Positions 43,847 to 52,165 of a stretch of DNA of 64,000 nucleotides are shown here, piece after piece. Under the pieces are notes generated by a model. That model saw nothing but the letters and a program-made list of their open reading frames with translations. It was not told the origin of the DNA and did no database searches. The translations under genes and the position numbers were made by a program. Numbering within the stretch: the stretch's first letter is position 1; every line of letters starts with the position of its first letter. Source of the stretch: Bacillus sp. 03113 (GTDB taxonomy: Bacteria; Bacillota; Bacilli; Bacillales; Cytobacillaceae); the NCBI RefSeq assembly GCF_006546985.1, contig NZ_VATK01000019.1, positions 1 through 64,000 of the forward strand, read 5' to 3'.

Positions 43847-44008
43847 TTATTGATCCTCCATTTATTTTTTTCTTCTCTATCACTTTATCGAAAGGAGCCG
43901 CACAAATCAAGGAACATCCCATAATGAAAGCGTAATCAATTTTGTAATCTTTTTAACACATCTTCATATTGCTTTTTTTATATTGAGAGAACTTATTTCA
44001 GAAGACTC

Positions 44009-44046
44009 ATTCAAATCAGGTGGAAAATGCTCCACCTGATTTGAAT
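44009..44046. terminator. Perfect 16 bp hairpin downstream of yugJ
   Basis: 44009-44024 and 44031-44046 are exact reverse complements around a 6 nt loop. There is no T run on the minus strand, so it may stabilise the mRNA end rather than terminate. Confidence 0.6.
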
Positions 44047-44060
44047 AATCATTTGTCTTC

Positions 44061-45224
44061 TTATAGTGAAGCTTGATAAATAGCAAGTACATCATCATAA
44101 TTTAATTTATTAAACTGACCAAATTCACCATTAATCATTGCCTTCTTTGCCATAATGTCAAGTTGACTATCATCAATTCCGTAATCTTCTAAACGCGAAG
44201 GAGCACCTATACTATTCCAAAATTCTCTAAGTTTCTCAATTCCTTCAATAGCAATTTCTTCATCTGTTTTGCCTTTTATTTCCACTCCGAATACCCTCAC
44301 AGCTAACTGCTTAAAACGCTCCGGCTTTACATGCAAATTATGCTTCATCCAATTTGGGAACAATATCGCTAAGCCGCCGCCATGTGGAATATCATAAACA
44401 GCGGAAACTGCATGTTCAATATTATGTGTTGCCCAATCCCCACGATAGCCCATTGAAATCATGCCATTTAAAGCCATCGTTCCACTATATAATATGGTTG
44501 CTCGACCTTCATAGCTCTCAAGATTTTCCAATAATTCAGGAGCTGCTTCCATCACAGTTAATAATAAGGATTCACACATTCGATCTTGTAACAAAGTGTT
44601 TTCTTCATGATGAAAATAATGCTCTAAAACATGCGACATCATATCAACAATGCCATATACGGTTTGATCACGTGGAACCGTGTATGTATTGACTGGATCT
44701 AATATAGAGAATTTAGGATAGGTTACAGGGCTTCCCCAACCGTACTTTTCTTTTGTTTCCCAATTTGTAATAACTGAGCCAGCATTCATTTCAGATCCAG
44801 TTGCTGCAAGAGTTAAGACTGTTCCAAATGGTAAGGCAGAATTAGGCATGGCTTTTTTCGTAACAATATCCCATGCATCCCCTTCATATTTAGCGCCTAT
44901 TGCAATCGCTTTTGTACAATCAATAACGCTTCCACCGCCAACAGCTAGTAGAAAATCAATCCCTTCCTTTTTACAAATATCCACGCCCTTACGTACAGTA
45001 GATATTCTTGGATTAGGTTCTACTCCAGAGAGCTCAAATACTTCTGCATTGATTTCCTTTAATTTTTCTAAAACTTGGTCATATAAACCATTTCTTTTTA
45101 TACTGCCACCACCATATACAAGCAATATTTTTGTTCCATATGGTGAAATTTCATTACTTAACTGATTGAGCTGTCCTTTACCAAATATAAGCTTTGTTGG
45201 ATTTAAAAATGAAAAACGATCCAT
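44061..45224 (-). CDS. yugJ: Iron-containing (NADH-dependent butanol-type) alcohol dehydrogenase
   Basis: 387 residues of the Fe-ADH family. The NAD-binding [13 protein letters not shown] (about 97-109), metal-binding histidines in [15 protein letters not shown] (about 194-208) and [19 protein letters not shown] (about 269-287) are present. Length matches YugJ/YugK of Bacillus subtilis, which lie beside pgi. Physiological substrate not certain. Start ATG after AAAGGAG. Confidence 0.9.
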   Translation of the reverse strand: MDRFSFLNPTKLIFGKGQLNQLSNEISPYGTKILLVYGGGSIKRNGLYDQVLEKLKEINAEVFELSGVEPNPRISTVRKGVDICKKEGIDFLLAVGGGSVIDCTKAIAIGAKYEGDAWDIVTKKAMPNSALPFGTVLTLAATGSEMNAGSVITNWETKEKYGWGSPVTYPKFSILDPVNTYTVPRDQTVYGIVDMMSHVLEHYFHHEENTLLQDRMCESLLLTVMEAAPELLENLESYEGRATILYSGTMALNGMISMGYRGDWATHNIEHAVSAVYDIPHGGGLAILFPNWMKHNLHVKPERFKQLAVRVFGVEIKGKTDEEIAIEGIEKLREFWNSIGAPSRLEDYGIDDSQLDIMAKKAMINGEFGQFNKLNYDDVLAIYQASL

Positions 45225-45395
45225 ATGTTCACTCTCCTTTATTCTCTCACACCTACTACCAATTTATAAAAGTTAAATCTAAAAACCAAGTTTTATGTCT
45301 TCAAATGTAGAAAAAATTTTTAATACAAGTCATGAATATTTTTTTATTACTGAACTAAAATAGAAGTGAACACACATACTAAGGAGGAAAACAAC

Positions 45396-45629
45396 ATGAG
45401 CATGATTCAAAGAATTGCCCTTGTCCTTACCATCATCGGTGCAATAAACTGGGGGTTAATCGGATTTTTCCAATACGATCTTATTTCAGCTATTTTTGGA
45501 GGCCAAGACTCAGCAATAGCAAGAGTTCTCTATGGACTTGTGGGAATTGCAGGTCTTATTAACCTAGGTCTATTGTTTAAACCTAATGAAGAAGTAGTCA
45601 GAGATCCAGACACGAGAACCGTTCGCTAA
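45396..45629 (+). CDS. yuzA: DUF378 small membrane protein
   Basis: 77 residues from ATG 45396, which follows AAGGAGGAAAACAAC; the frame opens ten codons earlier without a ribosome site. Two membrane segments with the DUF378 signature (IGAINWGLIGFFQYDL and LVGIAGL). YuzA has the same position beside yugI/yugJ in Bacillus subtilis. Function unknown. A type 1 repeat starts at its stop codon. Confidence 0.9.
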   Translation: MSMIQRIALVLTIIGAINWGLIGFFQYDLISAIFGGQDSAIARVLYGLVGIAGLINLGLLFKPNEEVVRDPDTRTVR

Positions 45630-45935
45630 TAAGAAAAGCGCAAGCGCCTTGATCATCGGCGTACAAACTGGAGGGGCTTCGACTGAGATAAGGCGAACCT
45701 TCCATCAGGGTGTTCTTTCCCTGATGGTTAGTCTGAGCCGATCAGGTTTTTACGGACAGTTTACTATACACTGTACATTTTTTTAGGTCATATCTTACTG
45801 CCCGTTAAAACGTGATAAAGGATACACGATGAGCGACAGCGAATCGATGTTGACTTATCGTAGGGAGGAGGACTGAAGTTTGATAGCCGATAGGCGCTAA
45901 GCTAGACAGTAATCTAAATTCAGATATAAATTCTG
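45630..45935 (+). repeat. Dispersed type 1 repeat, copy B (interrupted)
   Basis: Both ends match copy A at 5758: AAGAAAAGCGCAAGCGCC...GACTGAGATAA, then AGGATACACGATGAGCG... to GGCGCTAAGCTAGACAGTAA. The middle is split by a 122 bp type 2 element plus a duplicated ATAAA-like site. It starts right at the yuzA stop. Confidence 0.9.
45693..45814 (-). mobile_element. Type 2 (bcr1-like) repeat nested in a type 1 repeat
   Basis: 122 bp between ATAAG (45688-45692) and ATAAA (45815-45819). On the minus strand it runs from ACGTTTTAACGGGCAGTAAG to CATCAGG...CCTGATGGAAGGTTCGC, matching the ends of the copies at 46447 and 46672. Copy A of the host repeat has a single ATAAA at the same place, so the five-base site was duplicated on insertion. 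It is the shortest copy and lacks the inner AGGACGTCCT part. Confidence 0.85.
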
Positions 45936-45950
45936 ATATCAAAATGACAT

Positions 45951-45997
45951 AAAAAAATCACCACGAATATTATTTAAATTCTGTGGTGATTTTTTTA
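45951..45997. terminator. Bidirectional terminator between yuzA and yugI
   Basis: AAATCACCAC and GTGGTGATTT flank a 19 nt loop, with A and T runs outside. Confidence 0.85.
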
Positions 45998-46000
45998 TTT

Positions 46001-46020
46001 ACAGGCGCTACGCTTTTCTT
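46001..46020 (-). repeat. Type 1 repeat remnant at the yugI stop
   Basis: On the minus strand it reads AAGAAAAGCGTAGCGCCTGT directly after the yugI stop (TAATAAG). Only the left end of the repeat remains before the terminator. Orientation relative to the gene is the same as in the other copies. Confidence 0.7.
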
Positions 46021-46021
46021 A

Positions 46022-46408
46022 TTAAGCTTGGGATTGTGCAATCCACTCTTGTAATTTATCTTTTAACGTATTAAACCCTTGTGATCCGTCCGTGTCGTTA
46101 TTAATAACAACTGCTTGGCGCTTTTTAGGTTTTTTTGCTTTCTCTTCTACTTGTTGAACAGGTGCTTCTTCAGTTGCACGAATGGATAAACCAATTTTTC
46201 CAGCTTTTTCATCAACGGAAAGTACTTTAACTGAAACCTCGTCTCCAACTTTTAAATAGTCGTTAATATCCTTAACAAAGCCATGTGTAACTTCTGAGAT
46301 ATGAACTAAACCTTGTGTACTTTCATCTAGAGATACAAATGCACCATAAGGCTGGATTCCAGTTACCTTACCATTTACTACGCTTCCTACTTCAATTTTA
46401 TCAGACAT
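46022..46408 (-). CDS. yugI: S1-domain RNA-binding general stress protein 13
   Basis: 128 residues: an N-terminal S1 domain (about 5-75; VNGKVTGIQPYGAFVSL, GLVHISEV) and a Lys-rich, then acidic tail. YugI (GSP13) of Bacillus subtilis is a ribosome-associated S1 protein of about this size and lies at the same spot. Ribosome site AGGAGTG. Confidence 0.93.
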   Translation of the reverse strand: MSDKIEVGSVVNGKVTGIQPYGAFVSLDESTQGLVHISEVTHGFVKDINDYLKVGDEVSVKVLSVDEKAGKIGLSIRATEEAPVQQVEEKAKKPKKRQAVVINNDTDGSQGFNTLKDKLQEWIAQSQA

Positions 46409-46446
46409 AAAAACACTCCTATTGTTTTATTATTTATCCCATTTAT

Positions 46447-46595
46447 CCCGCATTAACGGGCAGTAAGCCCCTCACCAGGAAGTTTATAAGTAATAACGAG
46501 CAATTCTAGGTGAGGGATAACTGCCCGTAAAAGCCCGATTAGTTCAACTAACAATCAGTGAGGAATAAAGCCTCCTCACTGATTGTTAATTGAAC
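46447..46595 (+). mobile_element. Type 2 (bcr1-like) repeat, upstream of yugI
   Basis: 149 bp with exact TTTAT on both sides (46442-46446, 46596-46600). It starts CCCGCATTAACGGGCAGTAAG, has a GGTGAGGGATAACTGCCCGT arm that pairs with the start, and ends with a CAATCAGTGAGG...CCTCACTGATTG hairpin and TTGAAC. It sits about 35 bp upstream of the yugI start codon and so probably upstream of or within its promoter region. Confidence 0.85.
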
Positions 46596-46645
46596 TTTAT
46601 ACGCAATATATTATTATACTGTAATTATACATTAATAACAAGAAA

Positions 46646-46671
46646 AAAAAGCGCAAGAAATTGCGCTTTTT
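46646..46671. terminator. Terminator between alaT and yugI
   Basis: AAAAGCGCAA and TTGCGCTTTT with a GAAA loop, then a T run. It probably terminated alaT before a type 2 repeat was inserted between the gene and its terminator. Confidence 0.85.
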
Positions 46672-46875
46672 CCAGCATTAACGGGCAGTAAATCCCTACC
46701 TCTAAACTTTAGTGAAACAGAGAAGTGAAGGTGGGGCATAACTGCCCAGTAAAAGCCCGATGAAGGATAGGACGTCCTAGTCAGGCGAATGTCACAGGAT
46801 GTGGCATGTATGAACGTGATTGGTTCAACTAACCTTCAGTGGTGGATGAAGCCCCCCCACTGAAGGAAGTTTCAC
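46672..46875 (+). mobile_element. Type 2 (bcr1-like) repeat abutting the alaT stop
   Basis: About 204 bp from AGCATTAACGGGCAGTAA to GAAGGAAGTTTCAC. The right TTTAT (46876-46880) overlaps the TAA stop codon of alaT read on the other strand. The left flank is TTTTT, inside the terminator T run. It contains the AGGACGTCCTAGTCAGGCGA segment shared with the 37999 copy. Confidence 0.83.
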
Positions 46876-46876
46876 T

Positions 46877-48049
46877 TTATGATAGCCTCTCAACAAAGTG
46901 GTTCATGCGTTTCATTGCCTCCTGAAGCTGCTCCATTGATGTTGCATACGAACAACGGATATGTCCTTCACCACTTTCACCAAAAACATTTCCAGGAACT
47001 ACGGCAACCTTTTCTTCTACTAGCAATTTCTCGGCGAACTCCTCTGAGCTTAGTCCTGTAGATCGAATAGAAGGAAAAGCATAGAAAGCACCTCCAGGAA
47101 TATGACAGCTTAATCCCATTTCATTTAATGAATGAACGATTAAATTCCGTCGTCTGCGATAGCTTTTTCTCATCTCTTCTACATCTTCTCTCCCGCTAAG
47201 CAGTGCCTCAAGACCTGCATATTGAGCCATAGTAGGAGCACACATAATCGAATATTGATGTATTTTCAACATCGCCTGAGCAATATCCTTTGGTGCACAA
47301 ACAAAGCCTAATCTCCAGCCTGTCATAGCAAATCCTTTTGAAAAACCATTTACAAGAATCGTGCGATCCCTCATGCCTTCTATAGTTGGTAAGCTTGTAT
47401 ATTCCTCGTCATAAACCAACTCTGCATAAATTTCATCAGATATGACCAAAAGATCATATTTCTCAGCGATTTCTGCAATTTTTTCTAATTCCTGCTTATT
47501 AAGCATAGAGCCTGTTGGATTATTCGGTGAACATATCATAATTGCTTTTGTTCTTTCGGTTATCACTTCTTCCAGCTGATTCGGTAGAACCTTAAAATCA
47601 TTTTCCTTTAATGTTTGAATCTGAACGGGTACACCACCAGCCAAACTCACTGTTGGAACATAGGAGACAAAGCTCGGCTCTAACACAATCACTTCGTCAC
47701 CAGGATCTATAATGGCTCTTAAGGCTATATCAATTGCTTGACTAGCACCAACTGTTACAATGATTTCAGATTTAGGGGAATACGTTACTGAAAAATATTT
47801 CTGCATATACTTGGCAATTTCTTCTCTTAATTGAGGCAGCCCTGCATTAGCCGTATAGGATGTATATCCTTGCTCTAGTGATAAGATTGCCGCTTCCCTT
47901 GCATTCCATGAAGTCACAAAATCAGGCTCGCCAACACCAAGAGAAATAACCCCCTCCATACCAGCCGCTAAATCAAAAAAACGACGAATACCAGAGGGTT
48001 TTAATTGTTCCACATGTTTTGCAATATAATTTGTTTTCGTTTGTTTCAT
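46877..48049 (-). CDS. alaT: Class I aminotransferase (alanine transaminase type)
   Basis: 390 residues of PLP-dependent fold type I. The PLP lysine lies in NGFSKGFAMTGWRLG (about 231-245), the aspartate in SDEIYAELVYD, and the C-terminal arginine in GHIRCSYA. It is encoded after an Lrp-type regulator with a shared stop/start (TAATG), as in the alaRT operon of Bacillus subtilis, where the enzyme makes alanine from pyruvate. Related Bacillus aminotransferases act on other acceptors, so specificity is by context. Confidence 0.9.
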   Translation of the reverse strand: MKQTKTNYIAKHVEQLKPSGIRRFFDLAAGMEGVISLGVGEPDFVTSWNAREAAILSLEQGYTSYTANAGLPQLREEIAKYMQKYFSVTYSPKSEIIVTVGASQAIDIALRAIIDPGDEVIVLEPSFVSYVPTVSLAGGVPVQIQTLKENDFKVLPNQLEEVITERTKAIMICSPNNPTGSMLNKQELEKIAEIAEKYDLLVISDEIYAELVYDEEYTSLPTIEGMRDRTILVNGFSKGFAMTGWRLGFVCAPKDIAQAMLKIHQYSIMCAPTMAQYAGLEALLSGREDVEEMRKSYRRRRNLIVHSLNEMGLSCHIPGGAFYAFPSIRSTGLSSEEFAEKLLVEEKVAVVPGNVFGESGEGHIRCSYATSMEQLQEAMKRMNHFVERLS

Positions 48050-48549
48050 TACGGAGACACCACAATTCTTCTGTCTTCATCGCCCTGTTCAAAAATAGTT
48101 CCATCGTGCTTATACTTTTTCAAAATAAAATGAGTTGTCGTGGAAAGAACAGAGTCTAAAGTTGAAAGCTTATTAGAGACAAATCTTGCTACTTCATTCA
48201 TTGATTTTCCTTCAATAACAACCGACAGATCGTACACTCCAGACATTAAATACACTGATTTAACCTCTTTGAATCGATAAATTCTTTCAGCAACCTCATC
48301 AAAGCCCACACCACGTTTTGGCGTCACTTTCACATCAATCATTGCTGTAACACCTTCATGGCCTTCTACCTTTGACCAGTCAACGAGTGAAACATAGCGA
48401 ATGACTACCTTTTCTTCTTCAAGCTTTTTAATCGTTGATTCTGCCTCTTCTATACTTAAATTAGTCATTTTTGCAATATCTTCAGTTGAAATACGAGCAT
48501 CTTTTTCTAATATTTCTACAATTTCAATTTCTTTTGCTGTCAGCTTCAT
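48049..48549 (-). CDS. alaR: Lrp/AsnC family regulator
   Basis: 166 residues: N-terminal winged helix-turn-helix (about 1-55) and a RAM/ACT-like ligand domain (about 65-145). It directly precedes and overlaps alaT, as AlaR does in Bacillus subtilis, where it controls the alanine transaminase. Ribosome site AGGAGAGATTCG. Confidence 0.92.
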   Translation of the reverse strand: MKLTAKEIEIVEILEKDARISTEDIAKMTNLSIEEAESTIKKLEEEKVVIRYVSLVDWSKVEGHEGVTAMIDVKVTPKRGVGFDEVAERIYRFKEVKSVYLMSGVYDLSVVIEGKSMNEVARFVSNKLSTLDSVLSTTTHFILKKYKHDGTIFEQGDEDRRIVVSP

Positions 48550-48772
48550 CGAATCTCTCCTGTCGCTTTTTAAAATATGTTTATTATAGCAAATATTTTC
48601 TTGAATGAAACGGGACTTTTTAATTTATCTACATTTTTATTTTTAGTTTATGTAAAACAAACGTGGATGATAAAAAGTGAATTTTGATTCATACGTGTGA
48701 ACGCTTCTTTACATGTCTTAAGGTACATGAAATGCAGAGAAAAAGTCGTTTAATCCTCTTTCTTATCCTTTT

Positions 48773-48806
48773 AAAAAAGGAGAGTGATCTTATTTCGATC
48801 ACCCCC
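48773..48806 (-). terminator. Terminator of lapA-type gene
   Basis: GTGATC and GATCAC (minus strand) extended by GGG/TCTCC pairing, then TTTTTT. It lies 28 bp after the stop. Confidence 0.75.
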
Positions 48807-48833
48807 CTATTCATTCCGTATTCGTCCGAACGG

Positions 48834-49151
48834 TTATACCTCTGTATTTTGTACGTTGACCTTTCCATCCAAATAAGCATCTGTATCTAACTGCTCGATC
48901 TGTTTATTTTTCTGGTCGAGTTCTTTTTTCAGCTGAGAAATAGTGTTTCTCATACGAATAATACGCACAAATCCAAAAGACGCAATTGCAAGACCTCCAA
49001 TAAGAGCTGAACCTAAAATAATTAAAACGAGAGGCCACTGTGCTGTCCCAAATAAATAATTAAATTTAACCGTATTTCCATTTAAGATGGAAAACAGTGC
49101 AATCACTATTGCAAATAATAGTGCGATGATTAAATTAATTTGACCTTTCAA
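48834..49151 (-). CDS. LapA/DUF1049 family membrane protein
   Basis: 105 residues from TTG 49151, placed 8 nt after GGGGAG. Two membrane helices (about 3-22 and 38-60), the family's SILNGNTVKFNYLFG motif between them, and a charged coiled-coil tail. The same family as YrvD and LapA; role in membrane/lipopolysaccharide-related assembly in Gram-negatives, unknown here. An ATG at 49181 would add ten residues without a ribosome site. Confidence 0.85.
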   Translation of the reverse strand: MKGQINLIIALLFAIVIALFSILNGNTVKFNYLFGTAQWPLVLIILGSALIGGLAIASFGFVRIIRMRNTISQLKKELDQKNKQIEQLDTDAYLDGKVNVQNTEV

Positions 49152-49297
49152 TCCTATCTCTCCCCTAAAATGAAAAAACAAAAATTATTTTTTCCCTATT
49201 TTAGCATACTATAACAATTAGGATAAATATACTTTTAAAAATATTGCCCTGTTTCATCCAACGCTCTCCCCATTTGGAATTCTACTTTATAAAGTTA

Positions 49298-49558
49298 TTA
49301 TAATGAACAAGAGCTGCTCTCTTTTATATCCATAAGCTCTTTAGAAATGTGCAGGCATTTGTCATATGCTAATACTTCTTCAAAGGAAAATTCATATATT
49401 TCTTGAATCTTCTTTGCTATTTCTTCTATTGAATCGAAATCATGCATGGCTTGAATGGTATCAGCAATTTCAGTATCATAGCTTCCTTCACCAAGCTGAA
49501 AAGGGTCCCAATCATTTAACACCTTTACAAATCTCAAATGCATTACTTGTACATCCAT
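49298..49558 (-). CDS. yugE: DUF1871 family protein
   Basis: 86 residues, acidic and helical, matching the small DUF1871 family that includes YugE of Bacillus subtilis, which also lies beside patB. Function unknown. Divergent from patB with 84 bp between the two starts. Ribosome site AAAGGTGAGAAA. Confidence 0.8.
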   Translation of the reverse strand: MDVQVMHLRFVKVLNDWDPFQLGEGSYDTEIADTIQAMHDFDSIEEIAKKIQEIYEFSFEEVLAYDKCLHISKELMDIKESSSCSL

Positions 49559-49642
49559 TTTCTCACCTTTTTATTTCTATTTTTATTTATTTATCTTATC
49601 ATATCTTATAGGAAGAAAAACTATTAATAGGCGGTGGCATTG

Positions 49643-50809
49643 ATGAATAATATTTTTGATAAAATCATTGAAAGACAAAATACAGCTTCCTTTAAATGGG
49701 GCTTTAACAAGGTTGTATTTGGAACAGACGATATTCTCCCAATGTGGATAGCGGATATGGATTTCGAGCCTCCTAAAGAAGTGACAACTGAAATGCAAAA
49801 GCGTCTTGAGCATGGGATATACGGTTATACATATGTACCATCTTCTACATCCAAAGCCATAAAAAATTGGCTATTTAAAAGGCATGATTGGGAAATCAAT
49901 CAATCTTGGATCGCTTATAGTTCAGGTGTAGTTCCAACGATAAGTACAGCGATCCAAGCTTTTACCGAGCCAGGAGATTATGTCATGCTTCAAACTCCCA
50001 TCTATACACCCTTTATGGAAATGATTGAAAAAAACAATCGGAAGATCTTGAACTCACAACTTAAATTGGTCAACAACCGATACGAAATGGATTTTGATGA
50101 CTTCGAAAAAAAATTGCAATCCGGAGTGAAGCTATTTCTCCTTTGCAGTCCCCATAATCCAGGTGGGAGAGTATGGACAAAAGAAGAATTAGTAAAAATA
50201 GGGGATTTATGTTTAGAATATAATTGTCTTATTCTTTCCGATGAAATCCATTCTGATCTTGTATTTAAGCCAAATCATCATTTACCAATTGCTTCTTTAA
50301 ACGAGAAATATTTAGATATTACCTTGACCTGCGTGGCTCCAAGCAAAACATTTAATATTGCTGGTCTACAGGCATCTGCTTGTATTATTGCAAATAAAGA
50401 TGTAAAAAATAAATTCACAGAGGCTCAGCGTGCACAAGGCTTCCATACGCTTAACACCTTTGGCGTGATTGGAATGGAAGCAGCCTATTTATATGGAGAA
50501 AGCTGGCTTGAGGAATTGCTTGCTTATTTAAAAAGGAGCATTACCATCGCAAAAGACTATATCGAAAAGAACATACCTGCTATTAAAGTAATAGAGCCCG
50601 AAGCAACCTATCTTCTTTGGTTGGACTGCCGTAATTTGAAGTTAAGTGATGAAGAATTAAATAAAGCATTAATTGAAAAGGGCAAGCTTGGGCTACAGGT
50701 TGGAAGTCTTTTTGGAAAAGGTGGAGAAGGATTTATCCGTATGAATATTGGATGTTCTCACGAAGTATTGTTAGATGGTTTGGAAAGACTAAAGCATGCT
50801 TTAAGCTAA
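49643..50809 (+). CDS. patB: MalY/PatB-type cystathionine beta-lyase
   Basis: 388 residues, PLP fold type I. MWIADMDFEPP (about 35-45) is the family start motif; the PLP lysine is in APSKTFNIAGLQ (about 235-246), and C-terminal IRMNIGC holds the substrate arginine. PatB cleaves cystathionine or other cysteine conjugates to homocysteine/thiol, pyruvate and ammonia. I start at ATG 49643, 5 nt after AGGCGGTGG; the frame opens at GTG 49634. A SAM riboswitch and methionine transporter follow it. Confidence 0.92.
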   Translation: MNNIFDKIIERQNTASFKWGFNKVVFGTDDILPMWIADMDFEPPKEVTTEMQKRLEHGIYGYTYVPSSTSKAIKNWLFKRHDWEINQSWIAYSSGVVPTISTAIQAFTEPGDYVMLQTPIYTPFMEMIEKNNRKILNSQLKLVNNRYEMDFDDFEKKLQSGVKLFLLCSPHNPGGRVWTKEELVKIGDLCLEYNCLILSDEIHSDLVFKPNHHLPIASLNEKYLDITLTCVAPSKTFNIAGLQASACIIANKDVKNKFTEAQRAQGFHTLNTFGVIGMEAAYLYGESWLEELLAYLKRSITIAKDYIEKNIPAIKVIEPEATYLLWLDCRNLKLSDEELNKALIEKGKLGLQVGSLFGKGGEGFIRMNIGCSHEVLLDGLERLKHALS

Positions 50810-50847
50810 ATCCTCCCAAATTCACAATATTAATTCAAATATACGTA

Positions 50848-50876
50848 TTGACAATCTGTTTAGTTGGTTTTATCAT
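50848..50876 (+). promoter_or_regulatory. Promoter of the metNPQ operon
   Basis: TTGACA (50848-50853), 17 bp spacer, TATCAT (50871-50876), about 25 bp before the riboswitch. Confidence 0.75.
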
Positions 50877-50900
50877 TTCTTTTAGGTGTGAAAATGAATA

Positions 50901-51006
50901 AAACTTATCCAGAGTGACTGAGGGATCAGGCCCAATGATGTCCAGCAACCTCCTATTTGGAAAGGTGCTACTTCCTGCAGAATGATTTAATTCTGGAAGA
51001 TAAGTC
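50901..51006 (+). promoter_or_regulatory. SAM-I (S-box) riboswitch
   Basis: Canonical S-box: CTTATCCAGAGTGACTGAGG, GATCAGGCCCAATGATG, CCAGCAACC, GGTGCTACTTCCTGCAGA, GGAAGATAAG. P1 closes between CTTATC and GATAAG. It controls the methionine transporter: SAM binding favours the terminator downstream. Confidence 0.96.
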
Positions 51007-51019
51007 GTGATAGATAAAC

Positions 51020-51050
51020 GATGCCTCTTTCAAAAGAAAGGGGTATTTTT
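51020..51050 (+). terminator. Terminator of the S-box riboswitch
   Basis: ATGCCTCTTTC and GAAAGGGGTAT pair around AAAA with two wobbles, then TTTTT. About 100 bp ahead of metN. Confidence 0.85.
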
Positions 51051-51151
51051 GTTTTGTTGGTACAGGAAATAATAAAATAATTGGCTGATGCAATATCACG
51101 AGTGAAGAGTTCTTGTTTTTATTCCTTCAGTCTAAAAAAGGTGGGAAGACG

Positions 51152-52165
51152 ATGATTGAAGTTAAGAATCTAGTAAAGATTTATGAGACAAAAAAAGGCA
51201 AAGTTACCGGAGTCGATCATGTCTCCTTAAAAGTGAAGACCGGAGAAATTTTTGGAATTGTCGGTTATAGCGGAGCCGGAAAAAGTTCCTTACTTAGATG
51301 CTTAAACCTTTTAGAAAAACCAACAAGTGGAGAAATCGCAGTAAACGGTGTTTTCCTTACGTCATTAAAGGAGAAACAATTACGAAAAGAACGATTAAAA
51401 ATCGGTATGATCTTCCAGCATTTCTACCTTGTAAGTTCAAAAACGGTTTTTGAAAATATCGCTTTTGCTTTAAAAGCAGCAAAAACGCCTAAAAAGAAAA
51501 TTGAAAAACGAGTCGTTGAGCTTCTTGAGATGGTTGGCCTATCGGATAAAAGAGATGTTTATCCCTCCCAATTAAGTGGCGGTCAAAAGCAGCGAGTAGG
51601 AATAGCCAGAGCTCTTGCTAATAATCCAACCGTCTTGCTTTGTGATGAAGCAACCTCTGCCCTTGATCCGAGCACAACAAAATCGATCTTGACTTTATTG
51701 AAAAAAATCAACCAAGAGTTAGGATTAACAATTGTATTAATTACACACGAAATGGAAGTCGTTAAAGATATTTGTGATCGCATGGCGGTAATGCAGGATG
51801 GCAAAATTATTGAAGAAGGTCCTGTTTATGATTTATTCTCGAATCCAAAGCAAATTTTAACGAAAACATTTATTAATACCGTCCTACAATTTGAATTACC
51901 AGAACATTTGCTTCAGGATCGAAAAGGGAAAATCATTAAAGTGTTCTTTAAGGGAGCCATTGCAGAAGAATCGATTATTTCGGATGCTTTTCAGAAATTC
52001 CAGATTAAAGGGAATATTTTACACGGGAAAATTGAATATATCCATGACACCCCTTTAGGAATTTTTATTATGGAGCTTACTGGCGATACACAAGAAATTG
52101 AGAGAGCTGTTGAATTTATCAAGGAACGAACTCAAAATTTGGAGGTGATTCAACATGCTTCTTGA
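51152..52165 (+). CDS. metN: Methionine ABC transporter ATPase
   Basis: 337 residues from ATG 51152 (ribosome site AAGGTGGGAAGACG; the frame opens 13 codons earlier). Walker A GYSGAGKSS (about 38-46), signature LSGGQKQR, Walker B LLCDEATSALD. The C-terminal NIL domain (about 265-335) is the regulatory methionine-binding domain of MetN. It overlaps the permease gene by 11 bp. The S-box upstream shows control by SAM. Confidence 0.95.
   Translation: MIEVKNLVKIYETKKGKVTGVDHVSLKVKTGEIFGIVGYSGAGKSSLLRCLNLLEKPTSGEIAVNGVFLTSLKEKQLRKERLKIGMIFQHFYLVSSKTVFENIAFALKAAKTPKKKIEKRVVELLEMVGLSDKRDVYPSQLSGGQKQRVGIARALANNPTVLLCDEATSALDPSTTKSILTLLKKINQELGLTIVLITHEMEVVKDICDRMAVMQDGKIIEEGPVYDLFSNPKQILTKTFINTVLQFELPEHLLQDRKGKIIKVFFKGAIAEESIISDAFQKFQIKGNILHGKIEYIHDTPLGIFIMELTGDTQEIERAVEFIKERTQNLEVIQHAS

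Noticed and set aside
48684-48890. Open frames of 63-68 codons on both strands
   Set aside because: They cover the lapA end and its terminator and lack ribosome sites.
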